Shown here: one piece after another, positions 25,127 through 34,162 of the stretch
Layout: each line of letters begins with the position of its first letter
Numbering within the stretch: the stretch's first letter is position 1
Made by a program: the position numbers and the translations under genes
The notes under the pieces: model-generated
What the model saw: only the letters and a program-made list of their open reading frames with translations
What the model was told of the DNA's origin: nothing
Database searches by the model: none
Source of the DNA: Thermodesulfobacterium sp. TA1
GTDB taxonomy: Bacteria > Desulfobacterota > Thermodesulfobacteria > Thermodesulfobacteriales > Thermodesulfobacteriaceae
Reading direction: 5' to 3'
NCBI RefSeq assembly: GCF_008630935.1
Contig: NZ_CP043908.1
Span: 186,001-250,000, forward strand
Length of the DNA stretch: 64,000 nt

Positions 25127-25876
25127 ATGGCTGGACATTCCCATTGGGCTCAGATAAAAAGAAAAAAGGCTGTACAAGACGCTAAAAGAGGTCAGATGTT
25201 TACAAAGTTAATTAGAGAAATCATCATTGCGGTAAGAACCGGAGGAAGTGGAGACCCAGAACTTAATCCAAGGTTAAGGACAGCCATCCAAGCAGCAAGA
25301 GCAGCTAATATGCCTAAGGAAAACATAGAAAGAGCCATCAAAAAGGCTTTAGGACAAGAAGAAGGAACCAATTATGAAGAAGCGATTTTAGAGGGTTATG
25401 GACCAGGAGGAGTGGCTATTTTAGTGCATGCTATTACTGATAATAGAAGAAGAACGGTCTCTGAGGTAAGACATATCTTTAGTAAAAATGGTGGTAACCT
25501 TGCAGAGCCAGGAGCGGTTTCTTGGATTTTTGAGCATAAAGGATTGATAGTAGTTCCCAAAAAAGACGAAGAAAAGGTCCTGGAAATAGCCATAGAAAAA
25601 GGGGCTGAAGATACCAAAGAATACGAAAGCGAAATAGAAATCATTACTGAGCCCTCTCAATTTGAAGAAGTGAAAAAAGCCTTAGAAGAAGCCAGTATAG
25701 AAATCCTTTCTGCTAAACTTACCTTGGTTCCAAAAACTCTTGTGCCTATCTCTGACGAACAAACCGCCAGCACTCTTTTAAAACTGATAGAGGCCCTTGA
25801 TGATAATGATGACGTCCAGCAAGTTTATGCTAACTTTGATATCCCAGAAAATATCATGGAAAAATTGAATAGATGA
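25127..25876 (+). CDS. YebC/TACO1-family translational regulator
   Basis: 249 residues beginning MAGHSHWAQIKRKKAVQDAKRG, the invariant family start, and containing PKENIERAIKKALGQEEG and the EGYGPGGVAILV block. YebC proteins act on ribosomes stalled at proline stretches, or as regulators of ruv genes in some bacteria. The frame extends upstream through the tRNA, but the ATG at 25127 is clearly right, with gaaggggtg 5 nt before. It heads yebC-ruvC-ruvA, a common order. Confidence 0.95.
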   Translation: MAGHSHWAQIKRKKAVQDAKRGQMFTKLIREIIIAVRTGGSGDPELNPRLRTAIQAARAANMPKENIERAIKKALGQEEGTNYEEAILEGYGPGGVAILVHAITDNRRRTVSEVRHIFSKNGGNLAEPGAVSWIFEHKGLIVVPKKDEEKVLEIAIEKGAEDTKEYESEIEIITEPSQFEEVKKALEEASIEILSAKLTLVPKTLVPISDEQTASTLLKLIEALDDNDDVQQVYANFDIPENIMEKLNR

Positions 25877-26391
25877 AAATTTTGGGGATAGACCCAGGTA
25901 TAAACCATTTAGGTTATGCTTGCTTAGAAAAAGTTTTGCAAGGATTTCAGGTCAAGGCTTGGGGGACAATTAGTCCCCCTGAAGATTTTAGTCTTCCCCA
26001 AAAACTGGCTTTTATTTTTGAGGAGCTTAAACAAATTATTATTACTTTTAATCCTGATTTTTTAGCGGTAGAGGAGGTGTTTACCCGCGGTTCCGGAAGT
26101 TCTACCTTAAAGCTTTCTCAGGCCCAAGCGATAATCTTACTTCTTTCTGGGCTATACAATCTAAGAGTAAAAACTTTTAATCCTAAGGAGATAAAAAGTT
26201 TTTTAACCCAAAACGGGAATGCCAAAAAAAAAGATATGATGAACCGAATTAACTTGTTAATCCAACAAGGATTTCTTTCTTTTGCAGAGAAAAGTGAAGG
26301 GATTAAGTTAGACTCACATAGGGTAGACGCTTTATCCGTTGCGCTTTTCCTGTCTTTTGAAGTCGGGGGTAAAGGTTGTTTTTCTGTATAA
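25873..26391 (+). CDS. ruvC: Holliday-junction resolvase RuvC
   Basis: Cuts four-way junctions after RuvAB migration. The catalytic acids are D7 (GIDPGINHLGYA), E67 or E68 (LAVEEVF) and D147/D152 in LDSHRVDALSVAL. The basic loop is NGNAKKKDMM. 172 residues. It overlaps yebC by ATGA and ruvA by 16 nt, so the three are coupled. Confidence 0.95.
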   Translation: MKILGIDPGINHLGYACLEKVLQGFQVKAWGTISPPEDFSLPQKLAFIFEELKQIIITFNPDFLAVEEVFTRGSGSSTLKLSQAQAIILLLSGLYNLRVKTFNPKEIKSFLTQNGNAKKKDMMNRINLLIQQGFLSFAEKSEGIKLDSHRVDALSVALFLSFEVGGKGCFSV

Positions 26392-26999
26392 ACGGGGTTT
26401 TAAGAAGTGTTTTTCCTCCTAACAAAGTGATCCTTGAGCCTTTACCTTTTTTTAGTGTTGAAGTTTTTGTTCCTTTAAACTTAGTAGAAGTGCTTAGAGC
26501 CAACTTTATTAACCAAACCGTAAACCTTTATGTGGTTAGTTTTATCAGAAAAAACGAATTTTTAGAGCTTTACGGATTTTTAGATAAGGAGACCCGAGAC
26601 CTTTTTATAAAACTTAATACCCTTTCTAAAATTGGGCCTAAGCTTGCGTTAAACTTACTTTCTGTTTTTTCTCCCGAAAGGTTAAGACAGGTAGTTCTCG
26701 AAAAACAGTGGAAAGAACTGGCTAAGGTACCTGGTATAGGACCTAAAAGGGCAGAAAAACTTTTTTTAGACCTGAAAAACCTTTTTTTAAAACCAACCTT
26801 TAAAGGAATGACCTTGCCTCCTGAAAAAGAAATGGTCCTTGAAGAGGCTAAAGCTTGCCTTTTATCTTTAGGTTTTGGTTCTAAAGAGGTAGAACCGATT
26901 CTGTATAAGGTTTTTGAAGAAGGAGATACCTTAGACGAGTTGGTTAAAAAAGCTTTAAAAGAATTAGCCCCAAGTCTTAAAGAAGAAAGTTTTGAATAA
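26376..26999 (+). CDS. ruvA: Holliday-junction DNA helicase subunit RuvA
   Basis: 207 residues. OB fold first (INGVLRSVFPPNKVILEP, EVFVPLNL), then tandem helix-hairpin-helix motifs (LSKIGPKLALNLL and VPGIGPKRAEKLFLDLK), then the C-terminal RuvB-binding three-helix domain (EEAKACLLSLGF). The start is taken as the TTG at 26376, 6 nt after cgggggt. No ATG gives the full OB fold. Confidence 0.92.
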   Translation: MFFCINGVLRSVFPPNKVILEPLPFFSVEVFVPLNLVEVLRANFINQTVNLYVVSFIRKNEFLELYGFLDKETRDLFIKLNTLSKIGPKLALNLLSVFSPERLRQVVLEKQWKELAKVPGIGPKRAEKLFLDLKNLFLKPTFKGMTLPPEKEMVLEEAKACLLSLGFGSKEVEPILYKVFEEGDTLDELVKKALKELAPSLKEESFE

Positions 27000-27029
27000 G
27001 AACGTCGGAAAATATTTCGGAGGTTTAAA

Positions 27030-27593
27030 ATGGATTGGGAAAAATATTTTATTAGACCTGAAGAGGCGGTTTTAGTTATAGTAGACGTACAAGAAAAATT
27101 GGTTAAGGCTATGGAAGAAAAGGTAGTTTCAAAAGTAATAAAAAACATTTCTATCCTTATAGAAGTTGCTAAGGGTTTGGGTATTCCTATAATGATTACT
27201 GAACAATATCCTAAAGGGCTTGGTCCAACCATAGAAGAGATAAAAACGGTTCTTCCAGAATATACTTCTATAGAAAAAATAACCTTTGATTGTTGTGGAG
27301 AACAAAGGTTTTTAGAAAGTTTAGAGGCTTTTGGACGCCGTAAGGTAATCCTTACAGGGATGGAAACCCATATTTGTGTTTATCAAACCGCTTTAAGCCT
27401 TCTTAATAAAGGATATTGTGTGTTTTTACCTAAGGATGCGGTATGTAGCCGAAGGGAGGAAAACTGGAAAACAGGCCTTCAACTTAGCATCCTTGCAGGG
27501 GCTCTGCCTGTTGATACCGAAACCATTACTTTTCAACTTTTACAAAGAGCAGGAACCGAGGAGTTTAAAAAGCTATCTGTTTATTTTAAATAG
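27030..27593 (+). CDS. Isochorismatase-like cysteine hydrolase
   Basis: 187 residues of the isochorismatase/nicotinamidase fold with the triad D19 (VIVDVQEK), K83 (IEKITFD) and C116 (GMETHICVYQTA), and the cis-peptide region before it. It resembles the YcaC-type hydrolases of unknown substrate more than pyrazinamidase. Nicotinamidase metal ligands were not seen. A strong ribosome site (tcggaggt) precedes it, and the Rieske gene follows after 48 nt. Confidence 0.85.
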   Translation: MDWEKYFIRPEEAVLVIVDVQEKLVKAMEEKVVSKVIKNISILIEVAKGLGIPIMITEQYPKGLGPTIEEIKTVLPEYTSIEKITFDCCGEQRFLESLEAFGRRKVILTGMETHICVYQTALSLLNKGYCVFLPKDAVCSRREENWKTGLQLSILAGALPVDTETITFQLLQRAGTEEFKKLSVYFK

Positions 27594-27641
27594 GTTTTTG
27601 TCTATTAAAAAAGAGAAAGGAAAAAGTTATTGGAACTATAG

Positions 27642-28037
27642 ATGAAGACGAATAGAAGAAGTGTTTTAAGACTTTTTTCTTTAGGGGTTTTAGGGTTTTT
27701 GACCTATGGGGTTTTTAAAAACCTTACCACTTTATCCTCTCCCCCTCCTAAGAAGGTTTGGATTTCCTTTGAAGAGATCGAAAAGGCTAAAGGGATCCTT
27801 TTTAAGGATAGTTTTATTATTTTAAAAACCGAGGGAGAGGTTCGGGTTTTTTCTAGAAGATGTCCACATTTAGGCTGTTTGCTTAACTATTCTTCTGAAG
27901 AAAGCTTGATTGTTTGTCCGTGTCATCAGAGCAAGTTTAACCTAAAAGGAAAATTTCTTTCAGGTCCTGCTAAAAAAGATCTTCAAACCTATAATTTTAG
28001 GCTTAACTCTAAGGGTTTAGAGGTTGAGGTTATTTAA
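27642..28037 (+). CDS. Rieske [2Fe-2S] protein with twin-arginine signal
   Basis: 131 residues. A twin-arginine-like signal anchor (NRRSVLRLFSLGVLGFLTYG) precedes a Rieske domain with C74-P-H76-L-G-C79 and C92-P-C94-H95-QSKF, the two Cys/two His cluster ligands. It takes electrons from quinol in bc-type complexes and would lie on the periplasmic face. The gene overlaps the cytochrome b gene by 14 nt. Tat genes lie at 53-54 kb. Confidence 0.93.
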   Translation: MKTNRRSVLRLFSLGVLGFLTYGVFKNLTTLSSPPPKKVWISFEEIEKAKGILFKDSFIILKTEGEVRVFSRRCPHLGCLLNYSSEESLIVCPCHQSKFNLKGKFLSGPAKKDLQTYNFRLNSKGLEVEVI

Positions 28038-28884
28038 CCAGGATCGTTGTTCTAAAATAAATCTTTTTATAGCTAACCTTTCTTTGATAAGCCTTTTAAT
28101 CTCGATTTTATCAGGTATAGTAGTAAGCTACCATTATTTTTACACCGACCCACTCTATAGTGTAATCAGGTTAGAAGCTACAGTCCCTTTTGGCAGATTT
28201 TTTAGAAATCTTCATTATTTTTCTTCTCAGATAGCTTTGGTATCCACCTTCTTTCATATGATAGACAGCCTTTTAAAGGGATGGCATCATAGAAAAAATT
28301 TTATCTCTTGGTTTTTTTTGGTTATAAGCTTTGTGGTCCTTCTTTTTTTAGTTTTTACCGGATATGTCATCAGGTTTGATGAAGTAGGAAAACTTGCAGG
28401 CAATATAGCAGAAAATCTTTGCTTAAGTATACCTTGGATAGGTAGTTTCCTAAGAGACCTAATTTTTCCTATCTCTAAAGGAGGTCTTTATAGAGTTTAT
28501 TTAGCACATATCTATGGTTCTTTTCTCTTGGCTATCGGACTTTTTGTCTGGCATACCTCTCTAAAAAGGATTTTTAGTTTAGCTTATGTGCCTTATCTTT
28601 ATTTAAACCTTATTTTATCTTTATTTTTATATATGCCTCTTGAAACCGAGAAAGGAAAGTTCTTGGTTACTGGACCTTGGTTTTTCTTAGGAGCTCAAGG
28701 CCTTTTAAAATTCTTCCCTCCTTTATCGGTCCTTGGTTTCCTTTTTTTGGCGTTGATTTTAGTTATTTTTTTAGGATTTAAACCTTTAAGAAGGTTTAAT
28801 CCCTGGATGATGATTATCTTGATTTTATGGAGTATGGTTTACCTTATCTTTAGCCTTCTCATCTACAGAGATGCCAATTTTTAA
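28024..28884 (+). CDS. Cytochrome b of a Rieske/cytochrome b complex
   Basis: 286 residues with about seven to eight membrane helices. The haem ligand pairs are H64/H78 (14 apart) and H162/H177 (15 apart), the second spacing being cytochrome b6-like. The C-terminal part resembles subunit IV, but the quinol-site PEWY is replaced by GPWF (LVTGPWFFLGAQGLLKFFPP). The start is a TTG overlapping the Rieske end. It would oxidise menaquinol and pass electrons to the Rieske centre and two b haems. Confidence 0.88.
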   Translation: MRLFNQDRCSKINLFIANLSLISLLISILSGIVVSYHYFYTDPLYSVIRLEATVPFGRFFRNLHYFSSQIALVSTFFHMIDSLLKGWHHRKNFISWFFLVISFVVLLFLVFTGYVIRFDEVGKLAGNIAENLCLSIPWIGSFLRDLIFPISKGGLYRVYLAHIYGSFLLAIGLFVWHTSLKRIFSLAYVPYLYLNLILSLFLYMPLETEKGKFLVTGPWFFLGAQGLLKFFPPLSVLGFLFLALILVIFLGFKPLRRFNPWMMIILILWSMVYLIFSLLIYRDANF

Positions 28885-30571
28885 AAAATTTTTAAAAACG
28901 AAAACCTTTTGGTTTTTAGCCGGTTTAATCTTTTTGATGGTTTTATATTATAAGGAAACCCATAGAGAAAAAAAAGAACCTTTTAGGTTAACCTCAGGGG
29001 AAGTAGAGTTATGTGTAGCCTGTCATCAAGAGGTGGTCCCAGAAAAGGTTCACGAGAAAAAAATTCTCGGCTGCGCTTATTGTCATTTAGGAAATCCTTA
29101 TACCTTAGATTTTAAAGAAGCCCATAAAAGACTAATAAAAAATCCAGGAGACTTAAGGTATGCCCACCTCACTTGCGGTCAACCAGGCTGCCATCCTACA
29201 GAGATAAATCAAGTTAAAAACTCACTTATGGCTACCAACCACGGGATGATAAGACGGTTGCTTGAGGTTTTTGAAGAAAAAGAGATTTTATCTCTGTATC
29301 CTAACCTAACCGTAGAAAAACTTTACCAAAAAGAGGTTTATTATAAGACCCGAAATAGTTTAGGATTAGACTATTATAAAAAGCTTTGTGGTAGCTGCCA
29401 TCTTTGGTTAGAAAAAGGAAAACTTCCTTATTTTTTAAAGGAAAAAGGAGGCGGTTGCACTGCTTGTCATTTAGTAAAACCTGAGAAGGAAAATAATTCG
29501 CAAAAACTACATCCTAAGCTTGTAAAGTATCCTCCTATGGAAAACTGCGTGCGGTGCCATAACCGTAGTGGAAGGATAGGGTTTACTTATCAGGGACTTT
29601 ATGAAAACGAACAAGGAGGTATTGGGGACACGGTTTGGATTGATGGAAGGTTGTTAACCCGGGTTTCTCCTGATGTGCATTTTGAAAAAGGCTTAGCTTG
29701 TATAGACTGCCATACCAAAGAAGAAGTTATGGGAGATGGAAATTTTTATGAAAACCTACACCAAGCCTTAGAGGTAACTTGTGAAACCTGTCATGATGGA
29801 ACCGGGATTACCAAAAAAGGAAGGAGGCTTAAAAATTTTAAGAAAAAGGGCTCCCAAGTGTTTTTAGAAACCAAAGAAAAAAGTTCGTTGCTTTTAATAA
29901 AAAAGCCGGTTAAACCTTGTAGAATTTATTATCATAGGCGTTTAACCTGTGTTAGTTGTCATGCTAAGCATATTCCAGATTGCTATGGTTGCCATATAAA
30001 GTATGACCCAAGGGATACTCATTTAGATAAAGTTTTGGCTAAAGAAACCAAAGGACTTTGGATTGAGCATGAGTCTTATCGAAGGCTTACTTCTCCTACT
30101 TTAGCTGTAGAGGGCAATCAAACCATAGTTACCGTTACCCCTGGTTGACAAGACTTTATTACCATCCTCTCAGAAAAAGGAGAGGTAAAAAAAGAGATTA
30201 AAAGCCTTTCTTTTGCTAAACTTAACCCTCACAGCACCGATAAAAAAGGGCGTTCTTGTAGAAGTTGTCATCAAGACCCCAAGACCTTAGGTTTAGGATA
30301 CGGGAAGGTGGTTAAGGGAAAAAACGGATTAGAGGTGATCAACTTAGAACAACCTTTTGTTAAGTCTCCTAAGGTTTGTCTTTCTCAAATGGTTAATTTA
30401 AACGGAACCACTTTGGTAAAGTTTTCTCGGTCTGGGTTGCGCCCGTTTAACCAAGAAGAACTTAAGAGGATCTTAAGAGTGGGTTTTTGCTTGAAATGCC
30501 ATCAAGAAAATGACGTCATATTTAAAAACTGGCCTCCTAAGAAAACCTGCCCTTATGGAAGCAATTTCTAA
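28871..30571 (+). CDS. Multihaem cytochrome c (12 haem motifs) with an in-frame TGA
   Basis: An N-terminal membrane anchor (KTFWFLAGLIFLMVLYY) is followed by haem motifs CVACH, CAYCH, CGQPGCH (CX4CH), CGSCH, CTACH, CVRCH, CIDCH, CETCH, CVSCH and CYGCH. Then a TGA at 30146-30148 stops the frame after 425 residues. Without changing frame it continues for 140 codons with CRSCH and CLKCH and ends at 30571. The TGA may be a nonsense mutation (TGG to TGA), selenocysteine or a sequencing error. It overlaps cytochrome b by 14 nt and would be the periplasmic electron acceptor of the Rieske/b complex. Confidence 0.8.
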
Positions 30572-31770
30572 AAAGGTTTAGAGTTTAGGTCTTTGGTTAT
30601 TTTAGGTATCAAAAGAAAGGCAGGTAAAGAAATCAAGAAGGTTAGTCCAAAAAAGAAGGTGTACCCCAAATAAGTGGTTAAAAAACCTGATAGACTTCTT
30701 GAAAAGGTTAAAGAAAGGCTAAAGAGGGTAGAAAACACTGCATACTGAGTTGCAGAAAATTCTTTTTGGCAAAGTTTGGTAAGAAAGGTGAGAAAGGCTG
30801 CCGTCCCAAGTCCTCCGGTAAAACTTTCTATGATGGAAGCCAAATAAACAGTTTGCTTAGGTAAGGTAGGGATAGAGGCTAAGGTGTAGCCTAAGTTAGA
30901 AAAGGCCTGAAAAAAACCTAATATCAGCAAAGATTTTTTAACCGTCCATTGGCTTGAGAGATAACCCCCTAAAAGAGAACCAAGAATGGTAAGAAGACTC
31001 CCAATCGTTCCTGCTATCATCCCTATTTCTAAACGGGAAAAGCCTCGGTCTACCCAAAAGGGATAGACCATAGCCCCAAGAAGGGAGTCCCCAATCTTAT
31101 AGCTAAATACAAACAAAAAAAGATAAAATGCCCCTTTTCTTTTTAGGATTTCCTTAACAGGCAAGATAAATTGCTCTTTTAAAGAGTGAGGCTTTTGTGA
31201 TATTTTGTGTTTGAGAAAAGGATTTAAGGATAGAAAACTCCCTACTGATAAACCTATCATAAAGATGAGATAAAAAATGGGTTTAAAACCTAAGTAATGA
31301 CTTATCGCTACCAACCCACCTCCAAAAACGATTAAGGATACCCGGTAGGCTGCAATCCTTAATCCATTAGCCTTTCCTAAGGCTTCTTGGGCTATCCATT
31401 CCACCACAAACCCGTCGGCTGCAGTATCAAAAACCGAAGAGAAGAAACAGAGTAGAAAAAGACAAGAAAAAAATAGTTCATCTTGAGGAGAAACAAGGCT
31501 TAAAAACAAGACACTTACTCCTATACCTACTAAAGAAAATCCCATCCAAAGGCTTTTATGAAGATACCGGTCTATAAAAGGAGCCCAAACAAGCCTTAAA
31601 CTCCAGGGAAGGCTGGCTAAAGAAAAAAGGCCGATGTTTACTAAACTAACCCCTTCGGTTCTTAAAAATACAGGGATAAAAGTATAGAAAAAACCAAAAG
31701 GAAGCCCTGAAAAAAAGTAGATAAAACCTAAATAAAAAAGTTTTTTGGCTTCTGTAGATGTTTTTTTCAT
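30568..31770 (-). CDS. AmpG-like major facilitator transporter
   Basis: About 400 residues and 12 membrane helices. The start LFYLGFIYFFSGLPFGFFYTFIPVFLR and the cytoplasmic motif WAPFIDRY fit the AmpG/PAT family (muropeptide permease, acetyl-CoA transporter-like). The conserved DTAADGFVVEWI block follows. The ATG at 31770 has a fair ribosome site (aggtg); the open frame runs 21 codons further up but without family similarity. Likely cargo is anhydromuropeptides from wall recycling (inference). Convergent 4-nt overlap with the cytochrome. Confidence 0.8.
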   Translation of the reverse strand: MKKTSTEAKKLFYLGFIYFFSGLPFGFFYTFIPVFLRTEGVSLVNIGLFSLASLPWSLRLVWAPFIDRYLHKSLWMGFSLVGIGVSVLFLSLVSPQDELFFSCLFLLCFFSSVFDTAADGFVVEWIAQEALGKANGLRIAAYRVSLIVFGGGLVAISHYLGFKPIFYLIFMIGLSVGSFLSLNPFLKHKISQKPHSLKEQFILPVKEILKRKGAFYLFLFVFSYKIGDSLLGAMVYPFWVDRGFSRLEIGMIAGTIGSLLTILGSLLGGYLSSQWTVKKSLLILGFFQAFSNLGYTLASIPTLPKQTVYLASIIESFTGGLGTAAFLTFLTKLCQKEFSATQYAVFSTLFSLSLTFSRSLSGFLTTYLGYTFFFGLTFLISLPAFLLIPKITKDLNSKPF

Positions 31771-31830
31771 ATAGGCACCTATTTTACAACCAATTTTTAG
31801 ATTATCACAGATTAAACTATCGTATCTAAC

Positions 31831-31879
31831 CACAAAAACAAGCTTATTGCGAGTTGGCTAAATTTTTCTGGTTTTTGTG
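31831..31879. repeat. Inverted repeat between divergent genes
   Basis: CACAAAAAC (31831-31839) and GTTTTTGTG (31871-31879) are perfect 9-bp inverted copies separated by 31 bp, between the AmpG-like gene and prmA. It may be an operator or a leader hairpin. No function is established. Confidence 0.35.
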
Positions 31880-31994
31880 TAAGAAAGGGCATAGTAGCTA
31901 AGGAGTTAAACCAAATTTTTTAAAGCTTTTGGGCTTTTGATCTGGGTAAAACAGAAAGATGGATTAAAATAATGTTTAAAGGGTGGAGGATTGG

Positions 31995-32834
31995 ATGATT
32001 TATGAAATAGCGGTTAAAGCCCCTAAGGATAAAGAAGAAGAGATAGAAGAGTTTTTTTATCAAAGGTTATCTCAAGGTTGGGAAACCTCTTATCAAGAGG
32101 ATGAAGTAGTTTTTAAGTTTTATTTTAAAGAAGATAGCCCAGAGTTAGAGGAAATAGAAAAAGCACTGGCTAAGTATCCTTTTGTGGAAATAGAATATAG
32201 GCTGCTTGAAGAAAAAAACTGGGCAGAAATTTGGAAGGCAAACTTTAAACCTTTAAAAGTAGGAAGGCATCTTTGGGTGGTTCCCCCTTGGGAAAAAGGT
32301 TTTAGCAGCCAAGGTGAGGTGATTATTTGGATAGAACCTGGACAAGCCTTTGGCACCGGCCATCACCCCACCACCCAGATGATGCTTGAACATATAGAGC
32401 TATTTTCTTTAACCAAAGAAAAAGAATATCCGTATAAGGTGCTTGACCTTGGTTGTGGCACAGGTATTTTAGCCATAACTTGTGCTAAGCTTTTACCTAA
32501 GGCTCAAGTCTGGGCAGTAGACATAGACGAAGAGGCTATTAAGGCATGTTTAGACAACCTTAAGTTAAACCAAGTAGAAGGAAGGGTGTTAGTAGGAACT
32601 AAGGTGCCGGTTGAAAAGTTTGATTTAATAATAGCTAACATAGGTTATAGAGAACTTAAAAACCTTGCCCCTAAAGTGGTTGAACTTTCCGAAAAAGATA
32701 AAACCAACCTTTTTTTGACGGGTATATTAAACGAAGACTCTGAAGAGATTGTCAAGCTTTATGAAAGTCTTGGTTATAGGTTGTTTAGTCAGAAAAGTTT
32801 AAAAGAATGGTCTTTTTTATGGATGATATTTTAA
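31995..32834 (+). CDS. prmA: Ribosomal protein L11 methyltransferase
   Basis: 279 residues. An N-terminal L11-recognition domain is followed by the SAM-binding domain with DLGCGTGILAI and the PrmA hallmark GQAFGTGHHPTTQMML, then LIIANIGYREL in place of the usual NIL. It trimethylates L11. The ATG at 31995 is about 6 nt after ggtggagg; the upstream GTG at 31983 overlaps that site. The stop shares 4 nt with the convergent radical SAM gene. Confidence 0.92.
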   Translation: MIYEIAVKAPKDKEEEIEEFFYQRLSQGWETSYQEDEVVFKFYFKEDSPELEEIEKALAKYPFVEIEYRLLEEKNWAEIWKANFKPLKVGRHLWVVPPWEKGFSSQGEVIIWIEPGQAFGTGHHPTTQMMLEHIELFSLTKEKEYPYKVLDLGCGTGILAITCAKLLPKAQVWAVDIDEEAIKACLDNLKLNQVEGRVLVGTKVPVEKFDLIIANIGYRELKNLAPKVVELSEKDKTNLFLTGILNEDSEEIVKLYESLGYRLFSQKSLKEWSFLWMIF

Positions 32835-34159
32835 AGGCTTGTTAGCCTTTGTCTTACAGCCTTAGCTAAGCCTTTTATCCTTTCTATTTCTTCCCAATTA
32901 GGATTTTTTAAAACAGGAAAGATAGAATTATTATGAAAAATCGGGTCTTCCTCTATTTTATACCGAGAAACAGCCTTAGCCATTTCAAAAAAAGGAGTTC
33001 CTGGGATAGGAGAAAACTCTGCTAAATAAGGAGAGATTTCTACTTTTTCAAGAAAATAGATAGCCTTCTCAACCTCTTTAAAATTTTCTTCAGGAATACC
33101 ATAAAGAAGATAAGCCCCTAATTCTTTGGGGCTAAACCCTGCTTTTTTTAGATAAGAGACAGCTTCTAAGAATTCATCTAAATTAACCTTTTGGTCAAAG
33201 CGGTTTTCCACCCTTTCAAGCCCAAGCCTTATGGTTGTAAACCCTGCTTGTTTTAAAAGCAAGGCTACCTCCTGGTTGATAAACCTTGCATGGACTGCAT
33301 TAGGGGTATGAAACCTTAAGTGTAACCCAGAACTTATAACCTTTTCTAAAAAAGGTTTTAGCCTTTTTTCAAAGTTAAAAAGTAAAGCATCATCATAAAA
33401 AGCAAAATCTTTTACTCCATAATTTTGGTGCCAAAATAGAACCTCCTCCCATACCTCTTCAGGGGATTTTTCTTGATATGAAGGATAAATCCTTTTTGAG
33501 GCACAATAAGGGCAGTTAAAGGGACAACCCAGACTGGTCATAAGAACTACATAGGGAATCTGGGTTTGCAGGTCAAAAATTGGATATTCATTAGGAAAGG
33601 TTTCACCAGAAGGTAGAAATCTACTTTTAATATGGGTTAAAAACTCTGTGTCGTTTTGGGTTACTACATAAACCTCAAGGTCTTTATACTGAGATAAAAA
33701 CTCAGCAAGGTGCTCTTTACAGAGTTTGGGGTAGATACCTCCTATGTAAATCGGTATTTTAGAATAGTTTTTAGCTAAAAAGTTTAACACAGAAAAAAGA
33801 CCGGGATACCAATAAGTTAAGGTGCAGGTAAGAAGGACTGCTTTAAACTTAAGGCCAGATATTTTATGCTTAAACACCTTAAAAGGAAGTCCATATCGGT
33901 AAAACCTTCTTGGTACGTCTTGAAAAAAATAGGGTTTAGGCACAGGTTCTTTATAAAAATGCCCTGTGCCAAATTCTCGCCTTTTGGGAGCTTTAGGGAG
34001 GTCTTTATTAAAAGGGTCAAGTAGGTCTAAATAATAGAGTTTATATCCTAATTTTCTTAGCTTTCCTCCTATATAAAGAAGTCCATAGGGTTTTAGCCAA
34101 AAATCATAGGCAGAAAAATCATAGATCCAGGGGTTGATAAGTAAAAAATCTACTTCCAA
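32831..34159 (-). CDS. B12-binding-like radical SAM protein
   Basis: 442 residues. The N-terminal part (LLINPWIYDF, PYGLLYIGGKLRKLGYKLYYLDLLDP) resembles a cobalamin-binding Rossmann domain. The radical SAM core has C212-C216-C219 (SLGCPFNCPYCASKRI) and SPEEVWEEVLFWHQNYGVKDFAFYDD. A short C-terminal region follows. The B12-binding DxHxxG motif is not evident, so cobalamin use is uncertain. Substrate unknown. It starts 3 nt after the rhodanese stop, so the two are one operon. Confidence 0.8.
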   Translation of the reverse strand: MEVDFLLINPWIYDFSAYDFWLKPYGLLYIGGKLRKLGYKLYYLDLLDPFNKDLPKAPKRREFGTGHFYKEPVPKPYFFQDVPRRFYRYGLPFKVFKHKISGLKFKAVLLTCTLTYWYPGLFSVLNFLAKNYSKIPIYIGGIYPKLCKEHLAEFLSQYKDLEVYVVTQNDTEFLTHIKSRFLPSGETFPNEYPIFDLQTQIPYVVLMTSLGCPFNCPYCASKRIYPSYQEKSPEEVWEEVLFWHQNYGVKDFAFYDDALLFNFEKRLKPFLEKVISSGLHLRFHTPNAVHARFINQEVALLLKQAGFTTIRLGLERVENRFDQKVNLDEFLEAVSYLKKAGFSPKELGAYLLYGIPEENFKEVEKAIYFLEKVEISPYLAEFSPIPGTPFFEMAKAVSRYKIEEDPIFHNNSIFPVLKNPNWEEIERIKGLAKAVRQRLTSL

Positions 34160-34162
34160 CCT

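Noticed and set aside
30166-30185. SECIS element proving selenocysteine at 30146
   Set aside because: The position is right but the loop lacks the conserved G/U apex and the stem is only 6 bp; recorded only as a possibility.
30308-30571. Separate 87-residue protein with one CxxCH motif
   Set aside because: It is in the same frame as the cytochrome before it and has no ribosome site; it is the tail of the multihaem protein after the TGA.
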